Below, piece by piece: positions 33,367 through 43,351 of a stretch of DNA of 64,000 nt. Location: contig WHVA01000266.1 in assembly GCA_015179125.1 (NCBI GenBank), positions 86,626 to 150,625 on the forward strand. The letters are read 5' to 3'. The position numbers were made by a program, and so were the translations under genes. The notes under the pieces are model-generated. The model was given only the letters and a program-made list of their open reading frames with translations. It was not told the origin of the DNA and did not search any database. Each line of letters starts with the position of its first letter. Position 1 is the first letter of the stretch. The stretch is from Gautieria morchelliformis. Taxonomy: Eukaryota; Basidiomycota; Agaricomycetes; Gomphales; Gomphaceae.

Positions 33367-36169
33367 GCATCTCCGGTGTTCTTCATCAAGAAGAAGGATG
33401 GCTCGCTCAGACTTGTGCAGGATTACCGGGCCTTGAATGCGATCACAATCAAGAACTGGTACCGGTACCCCATTCCACTCATTTCCGAACTAATCACACA
33501 ACTCCGCGGGGCAAGGTACTTCACTAAGCTGGATGTCCGCTGGGGCTTCAATAATGTTCGGATCCGAGAGGGAGACGAGTGGAAGGCCGCATTCCGCACC
33601 AACTGAGGACTCTTTGAGCCGCAGGTCATGTTCTTCGGCCTCACCAACAGTCCCGCCACATTCCAGACAATGATGAATGACATTTTCCGTGACATGATAG
33701 CAGAAGGGGTTGTCTGCGTCTACCTCGATGACATCCTCATCTTCACAAAAACAATGTCCGAACATCGGGAAGTTGTGCGGAGAGTGCTGGAACGGCTCCG
33801 GGAGTACAACCTGTGTCTCAAGCCAGAAAAGTGCGAATTTGAGCGGATGCGGATAGAGTATCTTGGGGTGATTGTGTCGGAAGGAAAGGTGGAAATGGAC
33901 CCAGTCAAAGTTTCTGGTGTGTCGGATTGGCCCGTGCCGCGGAACAAGAAGGAGGTCCAGTCCTTCATTGGGTTTGTCAATTTCTACCGGCGGTTCATCA
34001 AGGACTTCTCCTGCCACGCCCGTACCCTCTTCGACCTCACCAAGAAGGAGGTTGGATGGCGGTGGGGAGAGCCGGAACAGGCCTCCTTTGACAAACTCAA
34101 AGAGCTGATCACTTCTGCCCCGGTCCTGATCTTTCCTGACGACTCTCGCCCTTACCGAGTCGAGGCGGATTCTTCCGACACAGCTACCGGAGGGGTCTTG
34201 TCACAACAGTCACCGGAAGATGGTGGGGGGTGGCATCCGATTGCCTTCTTCTCTAAGAGCCTTAGTCCGGTCGAGCGGAACTATGAGATCCATGACAAGG
34301 AGATGCTGGCAATCATCCGAGCGCTGGATGAGTGGCGACACTTCCTCGAGGGTGCTCTATGCCCATTTGAGATCTGGACAGACCACAAGAACCTCGAGTA
34401 TTTCCCCACGTCTAAGAAGTTGAACCGACGACAAGCACGGTGGTCCCTACACCTGTCCCGGTTCGACTTCATGCTCCACCACCGGCCCGGCCACACCATG
34501 GGCAAGCCCGATGCCCTATCCCGCCGTGCGGATCATGGAAGCGGAAGTGGAGACAACGCGGATATGACACTGCTCCGCCCAAGTCTCTTTGCAATCCGTG
34601 CCCTAGAGGGAGTGACTACAGTTGGGGTGGAAGCGGAAATGCTCCGGGATATCCGGAGGCAGTACCGGAATGGAGAGAAGGAGGAGTCGGTGGTGAAGGC
34701 GGTGGAGGAACTTCGGAAAGGGCACTCACGGTCTGTACGGGCAGTGGAATGGTCGGAACATGATGGACTGCTCCACTTCAGAGGCAAGGTCTACGTTCCA
34801 GGTGGGGCGGACCTCCGCCGCCGCATCGTGTCCCAGCACCATGACACACGGGTCACTGGGCATGCTGGCAGGTGGAAGACGCTGGAGTTAGTGGCTCGGA
34901 ATTACTGGTGGCCCCAGATGTCCCGCTACATTGGACAGTACGTGAAGACATGTGACCTTTGTCTCCGAACTAAAGCACAACGACATCCGCCCGTCGGAGA
35001 ACTTGTTCCACTTCCGATTCCCGAATCCCGCTGGGACACCATCAGTGTCGACTTCATCGTTGAACTCCCAGAGTCTCATGGCTACGACGCGATCATGAAT
35101 GTCGTGGATTCGGTAAGCAAGGTGTCCCACTTCATTCCGACGCACACGACAATCACAGCCCTCGGAGCGGCCCGCCTGTTCCTTGCACATGTCTGGAAGT
35201 TGCATGGGCTCCCGAAGCAAGTTGTTTCCGACCGAGGTCCGCAGTTTGTCGCGGAACTGACTCGGGAGCTCTACCGCCTGCTCGGCATAAAGCTGGCTAC
35301 CACCACAGCATACCATCCGCAGGGTGACGGACAGACGGAATGGGTCAATCAGGAGTTGGAGCAATATCTCCGCCTCTTTGTCAACGAGAGGCAGGATGAC
35401 TGGGATGAGTTACTTCCACTGGCGGAATTCCAATATAACAACCATGTACATTCCGCCACACAACAGACTCCCTTCATGCTTGACTCCGGACGACACCCGC
35501 GGATGGGCTTCGAGCCACGCCAGACTGACTCCCGACTCGAGACGGTCAATGAGTTCCGGGACCGCATGGACTCCACCCTTTCGGAAGCCAAGTCGGCCCT
35601 TGCGAAGGCCAAGGATGACATGGCAAGGTACTACAACCAACGCCGGGTTCCTGCCCCAGAGTACCAAGTTGGAGACAAGGTGTATCTAGATGCAAGTGAC
35701 ATCCGCACCACACGCCCTTCGCAGAAGCTTGCCCACCGCTACCTTGGGCCCTTCACGGTGACGCGGAGGGTTGGATGGAATGCATACCGCCTCCGACTTC
35801 CGATGTCCATGTCCCGCCTCCACCCCGTCTTCAACGTGGTGAAGTTACTCCCTATGCTTGAGGACCCAATTCCAGGTCGGAAGGCTCGTCCGCCACCTCC
35901 GCCGGAAATTGTAGATGGGGAAGAGCACTATGTGGTGGAACGGATCCTGGACAGCCGGTTTGTGCGAGGACGACTCCAATTCCTCGTGAAATGGGAAGGG
36001 TATGGGTATGAGGAGAATTCGTGGGTCCCGGAGCCAGATGTTTCCGCTCCAGACAAACTCTGTGAGTTCTATAGGACACACCCCGGTGCCCCTCGCCGAA
36101 TCCGCTCGCTGGCATTTCAATCCCTTGTGTCCCGTGCTTCGAGGATGCAGCACGCTAGAGGGGGGGTGA

Positions 36170-36659
36170 TGTCAGGGGACACCCTGTTTTCCATTTCCAG
36201 TTCCGACACCACACCCAGTTCCGACTCCATTTCCGACTCCGGTTCCGGTTCCGATTCCATCTCCGCCTCCGCTTTCGGAAATGATTCCGCTTCTGGGAGA
36301 ACTTCCACCAGTTCTGTTTGCCTCGCCAGTTCCACTCCAATTTCCGACTTCCACTCTCGGAACAGTGTCGGAAATCAAGCGACTCGCGTAATAGGTGGCA
36401 TCAAGGGTCAATCAAGGGTCAGGGTGGTCAGGGAGATGCAGGGTTGATGGTGGGTGCCAAGTGTTGTCCCTGGCTGCGCAGTGTAGTATAATACGGGCTC
36501 GCTGACATTGGGGGTCCTTAGACTTTTCTCTTTGGATTTCCCCTTGTCAGGTGAGAATCCCCTCTCTTGTATGCTCTGTTCATTTATACATACTTTGGAT
36601 TTCCCCTTGTCAGTTGTGTGGTAGTGTGATCTCCACAACCAGCTAGGGTTGCCCTTACA
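36170..36659 (+). repeat. 3' LTR of element 1
   Basis: 490 bp, same length as the 5' LTR and starting directly after the polypurine tract and a TGA. It differs from the 5' copy at about nine positions, several of them CG to TG or CA changes. Confidence 0.95.
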
Positions 36660-36664
36660 GTATC

Positions 36665-39600
36665 CATCAAGGCAAGCATGCAACCGCCGAAGCCCAATTA
36701 CAGACAGGTGGATTGGAGGGAATACAGAAAGATGCTTGAAGCTGAGTTAAAAGACAGGATTAGAGAGCCCATACCACTCACTGCCCATCAGTTCCATCAA
36801 AGCTTACGAGAGTTGACAACGGCCATTCTGGATACCACAGAAGAACTAGTGCCAAAAAACAGACCGTCGGTATACATGAAGCGATGGTGGTCCCTACAGC
36901 TGTCACGCACCAGAGCAGAGACCAGGCGGCTCGCCAGGAGATTGTATGCACGAAGAGATGACCCGACACACACAGCACATGAAGAACACAGAGCCGCTCG
37001 GAATCGCTACGTGGAAGACATAGAGAGGTCAAAAAGAGAGCATTGGAAAGACTTCCTCGACGGTATAGATCAGAATACGATATGGGCAGCTCACAGATAC
37101 GCCTCAGCGGATGCGGGTGACGGGGGCCAGACGCGGGTACCAACGCTAGTGACAAAAAAGGCAAACGGTGCAAAGCTGATAGCAGAGACGAACAAACAAA
37201 AATCAGAACTGCTCTTCGACACCTTTTTCCCAAGGCCAGGAGAAGCGGTTGAACAAATACCGGAGGACTATGAGTACCCCCCTCCGGAGTTCGAGTATCA
37301 GCCAATCTCAGATGAGCAGATCAGGAGAGCCGTAGACAAGCTCAACCGGTTCAAGGCGCCGGGAGAAAATGGTATCCCCAATGAACTCATAAAGCAGTGT
37401 ATTGATATCCTTCTACCGTACATAGGGCCTCTTTTCCGCGCAACTTTCGACCTCAAGGTATATCCGGCAGAGTGGAGGGATTCAATAACAAAGGTCCTCC
37501 GTAAACCAGGCAAGGCAGATTACACGGCCCCAGGTGCCTACCGGCTGATCGCACTTCTGGACACGATGGGAAAAGTGTTGTCCGCGTGTGTGGCGGAAGA
37601 TCTGGTAAAGATGACGGAAAAATACCAATTGTTACCCGACAATCACTTTGGATGCAGACCTGGAAGAACGACAACCGACGCCGTACATTACGTGGTGTCA
37701 GAGGCGAAGGATGCGTGGAGGAGAGGAAATGTACTCGGAGTGTTGTACCTGGACATCAAGGGAGCGTTTCCAAGCATAGTGCTAGACCGGCTGGCCCACA
37801 ACATGCGAAGAAGGGGAGTACCACGGGAATACACTGATTGGATATGCAGGAAAGTCCAGAACAGGCTTACCACGGTGAGCTTTGATGACTATTTCTCCGT
37901 GACCAGACCCATCGGGAGAGGAATGGATCAAGGTTGTCCGCTATCGGCAATCGCTTATCAGTTCTATAATGGTGATCTGATTGACGTAGTGCGGCACAAC
38001 AACGGAGAAGGGAGCGTAGGATTCGTGGATGATACAACCATAATAGCCAAAGGTCCGGACCTCAAGGAGGCGTTCAGTAAGCTATCGGACGTAATGGTTA
38101 GACCAGATGGGGCGAACAACTGGGCGGAAAAACACCACTGCCAGTTCGCGGTGGAAAAGTTCGGTTTGATGGGACTCACCAGACGCAGAGAAAAAGACCC
38201 TTCCAAGCCGGGCAAAACCAGGCCGGTGGCGAGACCGTCGATAAGAATAAGGCAGCACGTCATAAAACCCACAACAGCGCACAAGTTCTTGGGGGTGATA
38301 ATGGACCAAGAACTGAGATTCAGGGAGCACGTCAACTACACGCTGAAGAAAGGAGAGGCGTACATAAACCAGTACAGAAGGCTGGCAAAACTGTCCAAGG
38401 GAATAACAGCTAAGTACATGAGGACGTACTACATGACGGTGGCAGTCCCGAGAATGTTGTACGCAGCTGACGTCTTCCTAGTTCCAGGGACGGCCACAAG
38501 CAAGGGAACCAAGGGATTTAATAATAAGCTCGCGAGAATTCAGAGGCGAGCGGCAATAGACATTATGGGAGCCCTTGTGACAACGGCCAATGACACCCTC
38601 GATGCACACACGAACCTCCTCCCCTTCCCACTGATGGTATCCAAAATAGTGCACAGAGCGGCGGTACGACTGGCGTGCCTCCCCCAGAGCCATCCGCTCA
38701 CGAAAAAAGTGAGGAAAGCAGCAAAAAGATATGTAAAACGACACAGATCTCCCCTTCATGAGATAATGCACGCTTTTAGTCTACAGCCAGATGCAATGGA
38801 AAAAAATACAAACAGTGGTGTTCGGACCGAAGTGGACGCCGGCCTTCGGCGTGAGGATTCCCCCCAACAAAGAACAAGCGAAGAATGAGATGAACGAGCA
38901 TGAGGCTGGGATCACGGTGTATACTGACGGGTCAAGCATAAACGGGGGAGTGGGGGCAGCGGCAGTGCTATTTAGGAACAGGAGAGAGAGGAAGACGGCG
39001 AGGCTCCACCTGGGCCCAGAAAGTGAGCATACTGTGTTCGAGGCGGAGCTGGCAGCGGCGGCGATGGGAGCAAGGATGCTGAACGATGAGGGGGGGGGAG
39101 GTACACAATAGCAATGGATAGCCAGGCCGCCATCCAAGCCACTCGACAGGAACGAGCCATACCAGGACAATACATGGTAAACGCTCTACACAGGCAGATA
39201 CAGGGAGTGGTGGAGCAACAAGCAGGAGCCGAAGTGCTTGTGAGATGGGTTCCAGGGCACGAAGGGGTGGAAGGGAACGAGAGAGCCGACAAGGAGGCGA
39301 AAAGAGCGGCGGAAGGACGGAATAGCGGCGCGCGGTACATACCAACCGAGTGTCGAGGGAAGCTACCAGTGAGCAGAGCGGCAGAGATCCAAAGGCACAA
39401 TGTGAAGCTAAGCCGGGAAGCGAAGGAAAAATTTGCTAAGTCTCCCAGAGCGGTTTACGCACACGAGATTGACCCCACGATGCCGTCAGCAGTGTTCTCG
39501 AAGATCACAAGAAATATGCCACGCAAACAAGCGAGTCTGCTGGTACAACTGAGAACAGGATATATCGCGCTCAATAAACACCTACACAAGATTGGGAAGA

Positions 39601-39860
39601 CAGCTTCACCCCTGTGCCCAGCGTGCAAGAGCGCCCCAGAGACAGTACACCATTTCCTATTCCGCTGCCCAGCCTACAGAGAGCAAAGAGGGAGGCTAGA
39701 GAGAAAACTTAAGAGAGGAGCCAAGTCAGTCAAGACGTTACTGGGAGGACACAAGGCGACGGAACACCTGTTCAGGTACATACACGACACCAAGCGATTC
39801 GAGGAGCAATATGGGGACGTATCGACGTCGTCAGGAAAAGCAGGAGCAGGCAAAAGATAA
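36665..39860 (+). pseudogene. LINE ORF2, 3' part: reverse transcriptase, RNase H, CCHC
   Basis: Reverse transcriptase blocks appear in order: ITKVLRKPGKADYTAPGAYR, GVLYLDIKGAFPSIV (catalytic Asp), GMDQGCPLSAIAYQFYNGDL and SVGFVDDTTIIAKG (catalytic VDD). RNase H follows with VYTDGSSINGGVGAAA, EAELAAAAMGA, AMDSQAAIQAT and RWVPGHEGVEGNERADKEAK, all acidic catalytic positions present. A terminal zinc motif reads CPACKSAPETVHHFLFRCPA. Two single-base frame breaks separate the pieces: one at an A-run near 38,801-38,807 and one at a G-run near 39,091-39,100. Both are homopolymers, so either real slippage mutations or assembly errors are possible. The stop is at 39,860. Confidence 0.88.
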
Positions 39861-40049
39861 AAGAACGGGCACAATAGACATGAGGAGTGAACCATACACC
39901 CGCCCACATACGCACGGACACACTCGAGGCTACGCCCAATGAGATCAAGCAGAGAAAGAGGTCGAAAGGAGGGAAGGAACGGTCACAAGAAGGAAAATGT
40001 ATACTTCGTCTTACATAGGGTATGGCCCCAAAAGACGTAAAATTGGATG

Positions 40050-40075
40050 AAAAAAAAAAAAAAAAAAAAAAAAAA
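40050..40075 (+). repeat. Poly(A) tail of the LINE
   Basis: Twenty-six consecutive A residues follow about 190 bp of 3' UTR after ORF2. This marks the 3' end of the LINE and the plus orientation of its transcript. Confidence 0.85.
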
Positions 40076-41085
40076 CAAACAAAAAAAACATGCTTTTGTC
40101 TTTATGAATTTTCATACTCACAAAGCACAATCGACGGCGTACTGTACGATCACTGTTCCAGAGTCCCCATCCAAATCATGCATTCATTCATTCGTCGGGA
40201 TACTGCACCACGCCCCCGCCCCCGCCTCTAAGAACAATAATAACACGCGCAAACACCGCGCGCCCGTAGAGAGCGTGAGTGGCGTGTGGGAGGAGCAGGC
40301 GCGCACCATGTGCCTGTGTGCTGCCGGGCGGGTCGGGTCGGCTTTCCGCGGTCTGGGTGGGAGAGACGCAGACGAGGCTACTCATCGCCCGTTGAAAGAC
40401 GCCGCGCGCGGCTCACGCCTAGACGGTCTGAAGGATCAAGAGCCTGCAAGAGATGGGTTGACAAAGGGAGTCGGCGGCCATACTAGTATGCATAAGAAGA
40501 CGCTGGACCAAATGTTTAGCATCCGGGTTGAATGCATCTAGTACGCTTGGGCTCCCGGGAGAAGTACTGTTGGGATCTGGAGATCCCAGGCGGCACTTCG
40601 GTGCGATGACGCGTCGCACTCGCGCAGGCAAAGGAGTGGATAAGTACAAGGGAATCGATAAGAGAGAACAAGGCCTAGAATAGACAAAGTATAATTAGTA
40701 CCGGCTCCTATGTATTGAAGGCAGCGACCTTCAGTCCTACACCCCGGACTATTATTCTACTTCGACCTATAGACGTACGTAGCGCCCGGCGTGGGCGTGC
40801 CGCGCTTGTGCGTCCATGTGGGCGGCCCTGGTGCACGCAGGCTGAGTTTCTGCCACGTCGTGTACGCACGGTCCTCTGCGACGAGGCGGACGGAGGCCTC
40901 TGTACGTCTGCATCCATGCGGTGCGGCGCCGAAGTGTGTGCGTCCGCCATCCCACCCGGCACTCGTCTATCCCGATACGCCTCGGGAAGGCGGCAGCAAG
41001 GGGGGGCGGGGGCCACTCGTCACCTGAAACTCGCACCAAAAGTCCGTAGTCTGTAACTCCCGGCGATACAGCGCGCGTACACGGC
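40076..41085. other. GC-rich stretch without a recognised gene
   Basis: Flanks the LINE on its 3' side. It contains CCGCCCCC-type runs (about 40,205-40,225) and overlapping GC-driven open frames on both strands (40,700-41,060) with no domain that I recognise. It probably includes the 3' flank of the truncated homeodomain gene. Confidence 0.35.
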
Positions 41086-41527
41086 TCAGGTGTCATCATC
41101 CAAGACAATGATCTCTGGCACAGCCGAGTGTCCTGGAGGACCTTGCATCAGCATACGCAGTTCGGATGTGCCGTGGTGTTCAGTAGGGTCGGGATCAAGC
41201 TTCTTCGCGAGTAGGTGTGGCTTCGACAGCGCCTCCCGCGCAGAGTCGCCCAGATATTCCTTCATCTTCGAAAGTCTTGGGAGCGGGCGTGGCGCGGTTT
41301 GATTTGGCGCGGGAGGCTTGTCGGCAGCGGCGGTTTTGGAACTGTTTGCAAGGATTATAGCGGGTAAGGGAGATTATGGTGGAGAGACGCACCCAAACGC
41401 TGACTTGGCGAAAGGACATCCCGGAGATGTGTGTGAGGTGCTTTTTGTCTTCGCGGCTTGGCAAGTGATCCTTCTCGAATGCCAATTCTAGTAAAGGTAG
41501 AGTATCTACCTTTGTTTGAGTTTGCAT
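41086..41527 (-). pseudogene. Homeodomain transcription factor fragment, 5' end missing
   Basis: Splicing a 51-bp GT-AG intron (41,342-41,392) joins LELAFEKDHLPSREDKKHL and ISGMSFRQVSVW to FQNRRCRQASRAK. This recreates helices 2 and 3 of a homeodomain with the invariant W, F, N and R residues. The N-terminal arm and helix 1 are absent upstream, where a stop and then the presumed end of the DIRS-like element follow. After FQNRR the open frame ends at about 41,195. A second frame carrying MKEYLGDSAREALSKPHLLA and IIVLDDDT ends at 41,086, so a frameshift is likely in between. Mushroom mating-type HD genes are one possible source, but nothing here proves it. Confidence 0.65.
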
Positions 41528-41759
41528 TAGCCGGATCTGTCAGCGTGAAGCGAGAAACCATTCTGGCTGATTAATGGGTTGAAGCCCGCTAAGGACTTGA
41601 GCAAGGCAAGACTCTGTAGGGGCAGTTATCAATCTTGCCGTGGTTTTGGGGGAGAGGACCCAGAGGTTCGCCGCGGGCCACGCGGGAGATCCCGCAGTCA
41701 GATGGGTGACGCGGGGCGACGTGATCGACCCTCGGCGGCGATCTGACGGGAGCACCCGA

Positions 41760-41786
41760 GATCACGTGATCCGGGTCACGTGACCC
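41760..41786. repeat. Two adjacent CACGTG palindromes near the DIRS-like 3' end
   Basis: GATCACGTGATC (41,760-41,771) and GGGTCACGTGACCC (41,773-41,786) are both perfect palindromes centred on CACGTG, with one base between them. They lie in the non-coding 3' region between the recombinase stop and the presumed element end. Confidence 0.9.
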
Positions 41787-41923
41787 CCCGGGGAACCCTG
41801 GAATCCCTCGAGCGTGAGGGTGCGGAGGGGAACTCCAACACCCACATTCCGTCATTCCGCAAGGAGTGACGGGACGTGAGTTCCTCTCCGAACTCACCCC
41901 CCAAACCACGCATCGGGAATTCG

Positions 41924-43351
41924 TTAGAACGTTTGTAGACTCCTACATACAATGGACATGCATGACGTAAGTGACGAGTGTGAATCAAGGGCTTCGCCCA
42001 CGAAATCTGGCAGGATCTGCTCAATTTTCCTCCAATACAGCAGGAACGCACTGGATGACCACCGGCCGATCACCATTACAATCCAAGGGTCGATACCCAG
42101 CATAAGCATGTGAGTAGTTCCCCCGATCCTCAGGCCGTGCCCGTGCAGGCTGCCAAGGCTTTCTTTAGTCCATATCTCGTTGCACCGGCCCAAGAACCAG
42201 TCTCTGGTCAAAGGAGCCCAGTTCCCATCTGCCGTCTCGAAGGCAAACAGCGGAGCGTGGGATGGGACACGTGCGTTGCAAGTCAGGGGCTGCTCTAGCG
42301 CGATGATAGGGCTCGTGGGGTCGTCCACATCGATGAGGTTGATGTCGTCACCCGTATGGCGCTTTGTCTTTGAATAAGGTATGTGGAAAGTTGTGAATTT
42401 ACGGCTGTGTCTAGCAACGCCGTGGGAAATGGTGGTAGAGCGGGAAACATGGTATGCGGGGTCAAAGGCGTTGCGGGAAGGAATGACCAGCTCAGCGAGT
42501 CGGCAGCAAGCCCAGAAGGCTGTGGTTGCAGTAGCGTAGACGGCTGCGTCAAAGGCATTCGAGAGGTTCAGGTTATTTTTCAGACTGAGCAGATGCTTCT
42601 GCGTGACCGGCTCATGGCGTGGGCGTTTGGATTCTGGGGGCGTGAGGTTCGCTGCGCCTCTCTTGGCTAGAGCGAGGGCCTCACCGCCATGCCATGGTGC
42701 GTCTTGGATGATGTGATAGCGGTGTAGTCCCGCGAGCCAGTTTGCAATACACGATTCGCTCACTTTACCTGCGCCGCAGTTGGCAACGAATAAGCATAGA
42801 AGTCTCTCTGATGCGGGGATACGATTAGATTCAGGTACGGATATGGAGTCACAATACTGATGGAAACGTAGAAGGCCTGCCCCCCAGTTCTCCTGTGTCT
42901 TTTTGACCACGGCGTTCGTGAAGACTTCATCGAGGTGCGAAACGTGGCTGGGTGGGACTTCACCCTGCAGTGCTGCGTGGCTGGCCAACGAGTGTGGGGA
43001 CACCCATGCGGTGATGCGATCGCGGGCGAGAACGTGGGGACGGAATACAGACGGTGCAAGAAAATTTTTCGGGTCTTTGGAAACATGTGGCTTGCAACGA
43101 CGAGCAGGTTGTGGCAGAGGTGGGACTGCCAATCCCACCCCATCTGCTGAAGAAGGGCCGGCACCTACCAGTGCGGCCTGCGAATGCGAGTTGCTAGACA
43201 TGGACAAGAAGGGGCTGGAGCTCACTCGGGAGCGTGAATCGGATGGGCAGCCATTTTTCAGCCGGCCCCAGCTCGCCGCGAGAGATGGGGTCTGACCGGT
43301 TGCTCGCCGATGCGACGTATTCGGGGTCAATGGTGACGTTAATTGGGGCAA
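41924..43351 (-). CDS. Tyrosine recombinase of the DIRS-like element
   Basis: An intact 475-codon frame. The N-terminal 90 residues are Ser/Pro rich. Next comes a SAM-like core-binding part (VKKTQENWGAGLLRFHQYCD; SCIANWLAGLHRYHIIQDAP) and the catalytic part. Catalytic residues in order: Arg in CCRLAELVIPSR, His-x-x-Arg in SLHGHGLRIGGTTHMLML, Trp in VIGRWSSSAF and the nucleophilic Tyr in LLYWRK. This enzyme is expected to integrate a circular cDNA without making target duplications. Its start region overlaps the end of the RNase H frame by about 158 bp, so translation must be by internal initiation, splicing or frameshift. I saw no lesion. Confidence 0.85.
   Translation of the reverse strand: MPQLTSPLTPNTSHRRATGQTPSLAASWGRLKNGCPSDSRSRVSSSPFLSMSSNSHSQAALVGAGPSSADGVGLAVPPLPQPARRCKPHVSKDPKNFLAPSVFRPHVLARDRITAWVSPHSLASHAALQGEVPPSHVSHLDEVFTNAVVKKTQENWGAGLLRFHQYCDSISVPESNRIPASERLLCLFVANCGAGKVSESCIANWLAGLHRYHIIQDAPWHGGEALALAKRGAANLTPPESKRPRHEPVTQKHLLSLKNNLNLSNAFDAAVYATATTAFWACCRLAELVIPSRNAFDPAYHVSRSTTISHGVARHSRKFTTFHIPYSKTKRHTGDDINLIDVDDPTSPIIALEQPLTCNARVPSHAPLFAFETADGNWAPLTRDWFLGRCNEIWTKESLGSLHGHGLRIGGTTHMLMLGIDPWIVMVIGRWSSSAFLLYWRKIEQILPDFVGEALDSHSSLTSCMSIVCRSLQTF

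Larger units (their letters stand above)
31743..36169 (+). pseudogene. Pol of element 1: PR-RT-RNase H-IN-chromodomain, broken
   Basis: Protease: PALVDCGATGQFIDRDYV (catalytic DCGA in place of DSGA). Reverse transcriptase: [50 protein letters not shown] (catalytic DD). RNase H: YRVEADSSDTATGGVLSQQS, NYEIHDKEMLAIIRALDEWR. Integrase: HAGRWKTLELVARNYWWPQM with CDLC zinc finger, then [29 protein letters not shown] and [19 protein letters not shown] (D, D and E). A GPF-type module precedes a chromodomain (VVERILDSRFVRGRLQFLVK). Lesions: the solo LTR at 32,879-33,366, a TGA at about 33,604-33,606 where element 2 has CGA, and an extra G in the polypurine tract. The extra G lets the frame run into the 3' LTR instead of stopping at its border. 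Confidence 0.92.
29894..36659 (+). mobile_element. Chromovirus (Ty3 type), element 1, nested in the LINE
   Basis: A complete LTR retrotransposon of 6,766 bp with 490-bp LTRs (29,894-30,383 and 36,170-36,659). Each LTR starts TGTCAGGG and ends CTTACA. It is flanked by a perfect 5-bp target duplication, GTATC, at 29,889-29,893 and 36,660-36,664. I count about nine substitutions between the LTRs, so insertion was fairly recent. Gag and pol are recognisable but each has one nonsense codon, and a solo LTR sits in pol. The polypurine tract AGAGGGGGGG lies just before the 3' LTR. The chromodomain places it in the chromoviruses. Element 2 is a second, inverted copy of the same family. Confidence 0.95.
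27226..40075 (+). mobile_element. RNase H-bearing LINE, split by a nested chromovirus
   Basis: A non-LTR retrotransposon with ORF1 (zinc knuckles), ORF2 (APE endonuclease, reverse transcriptase, RNase H, terminal CCHC) and a poly(A) tail of 26 A at 40,050-40,075. This domain set fits the Tad1/I-like groups of fungal LINEs. Its own length is about 6.1 kb once the 6,766-bp insert (29,894-36,659) and one copy of its 5-bp duplication are removed. The 5' end is uncertain. The string AAAACAAACAAAA just before 27,226 also follows the poly(A), which would fit a target-site duplication, but it is low-complexity. The element is dead: one nonsense codon in ORF1, two frameshifts in ORF2, and the insertion. 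Confidence 0.8.

Noticed and set aside
40700-41060. Overlapping frames on both strands with Arg/Pro/Gly-rich products.
   Set aside because: Composition-driven; no motif and no splice support.
41086-41527. Calling the homeodomain fragment a mating-type HD1 or HD2 gene.
   Set aside because: Helix 1 and all mating-type-specific regions are missing, and no partner HD gene or flanking marker of the A/b locus is present in the window.
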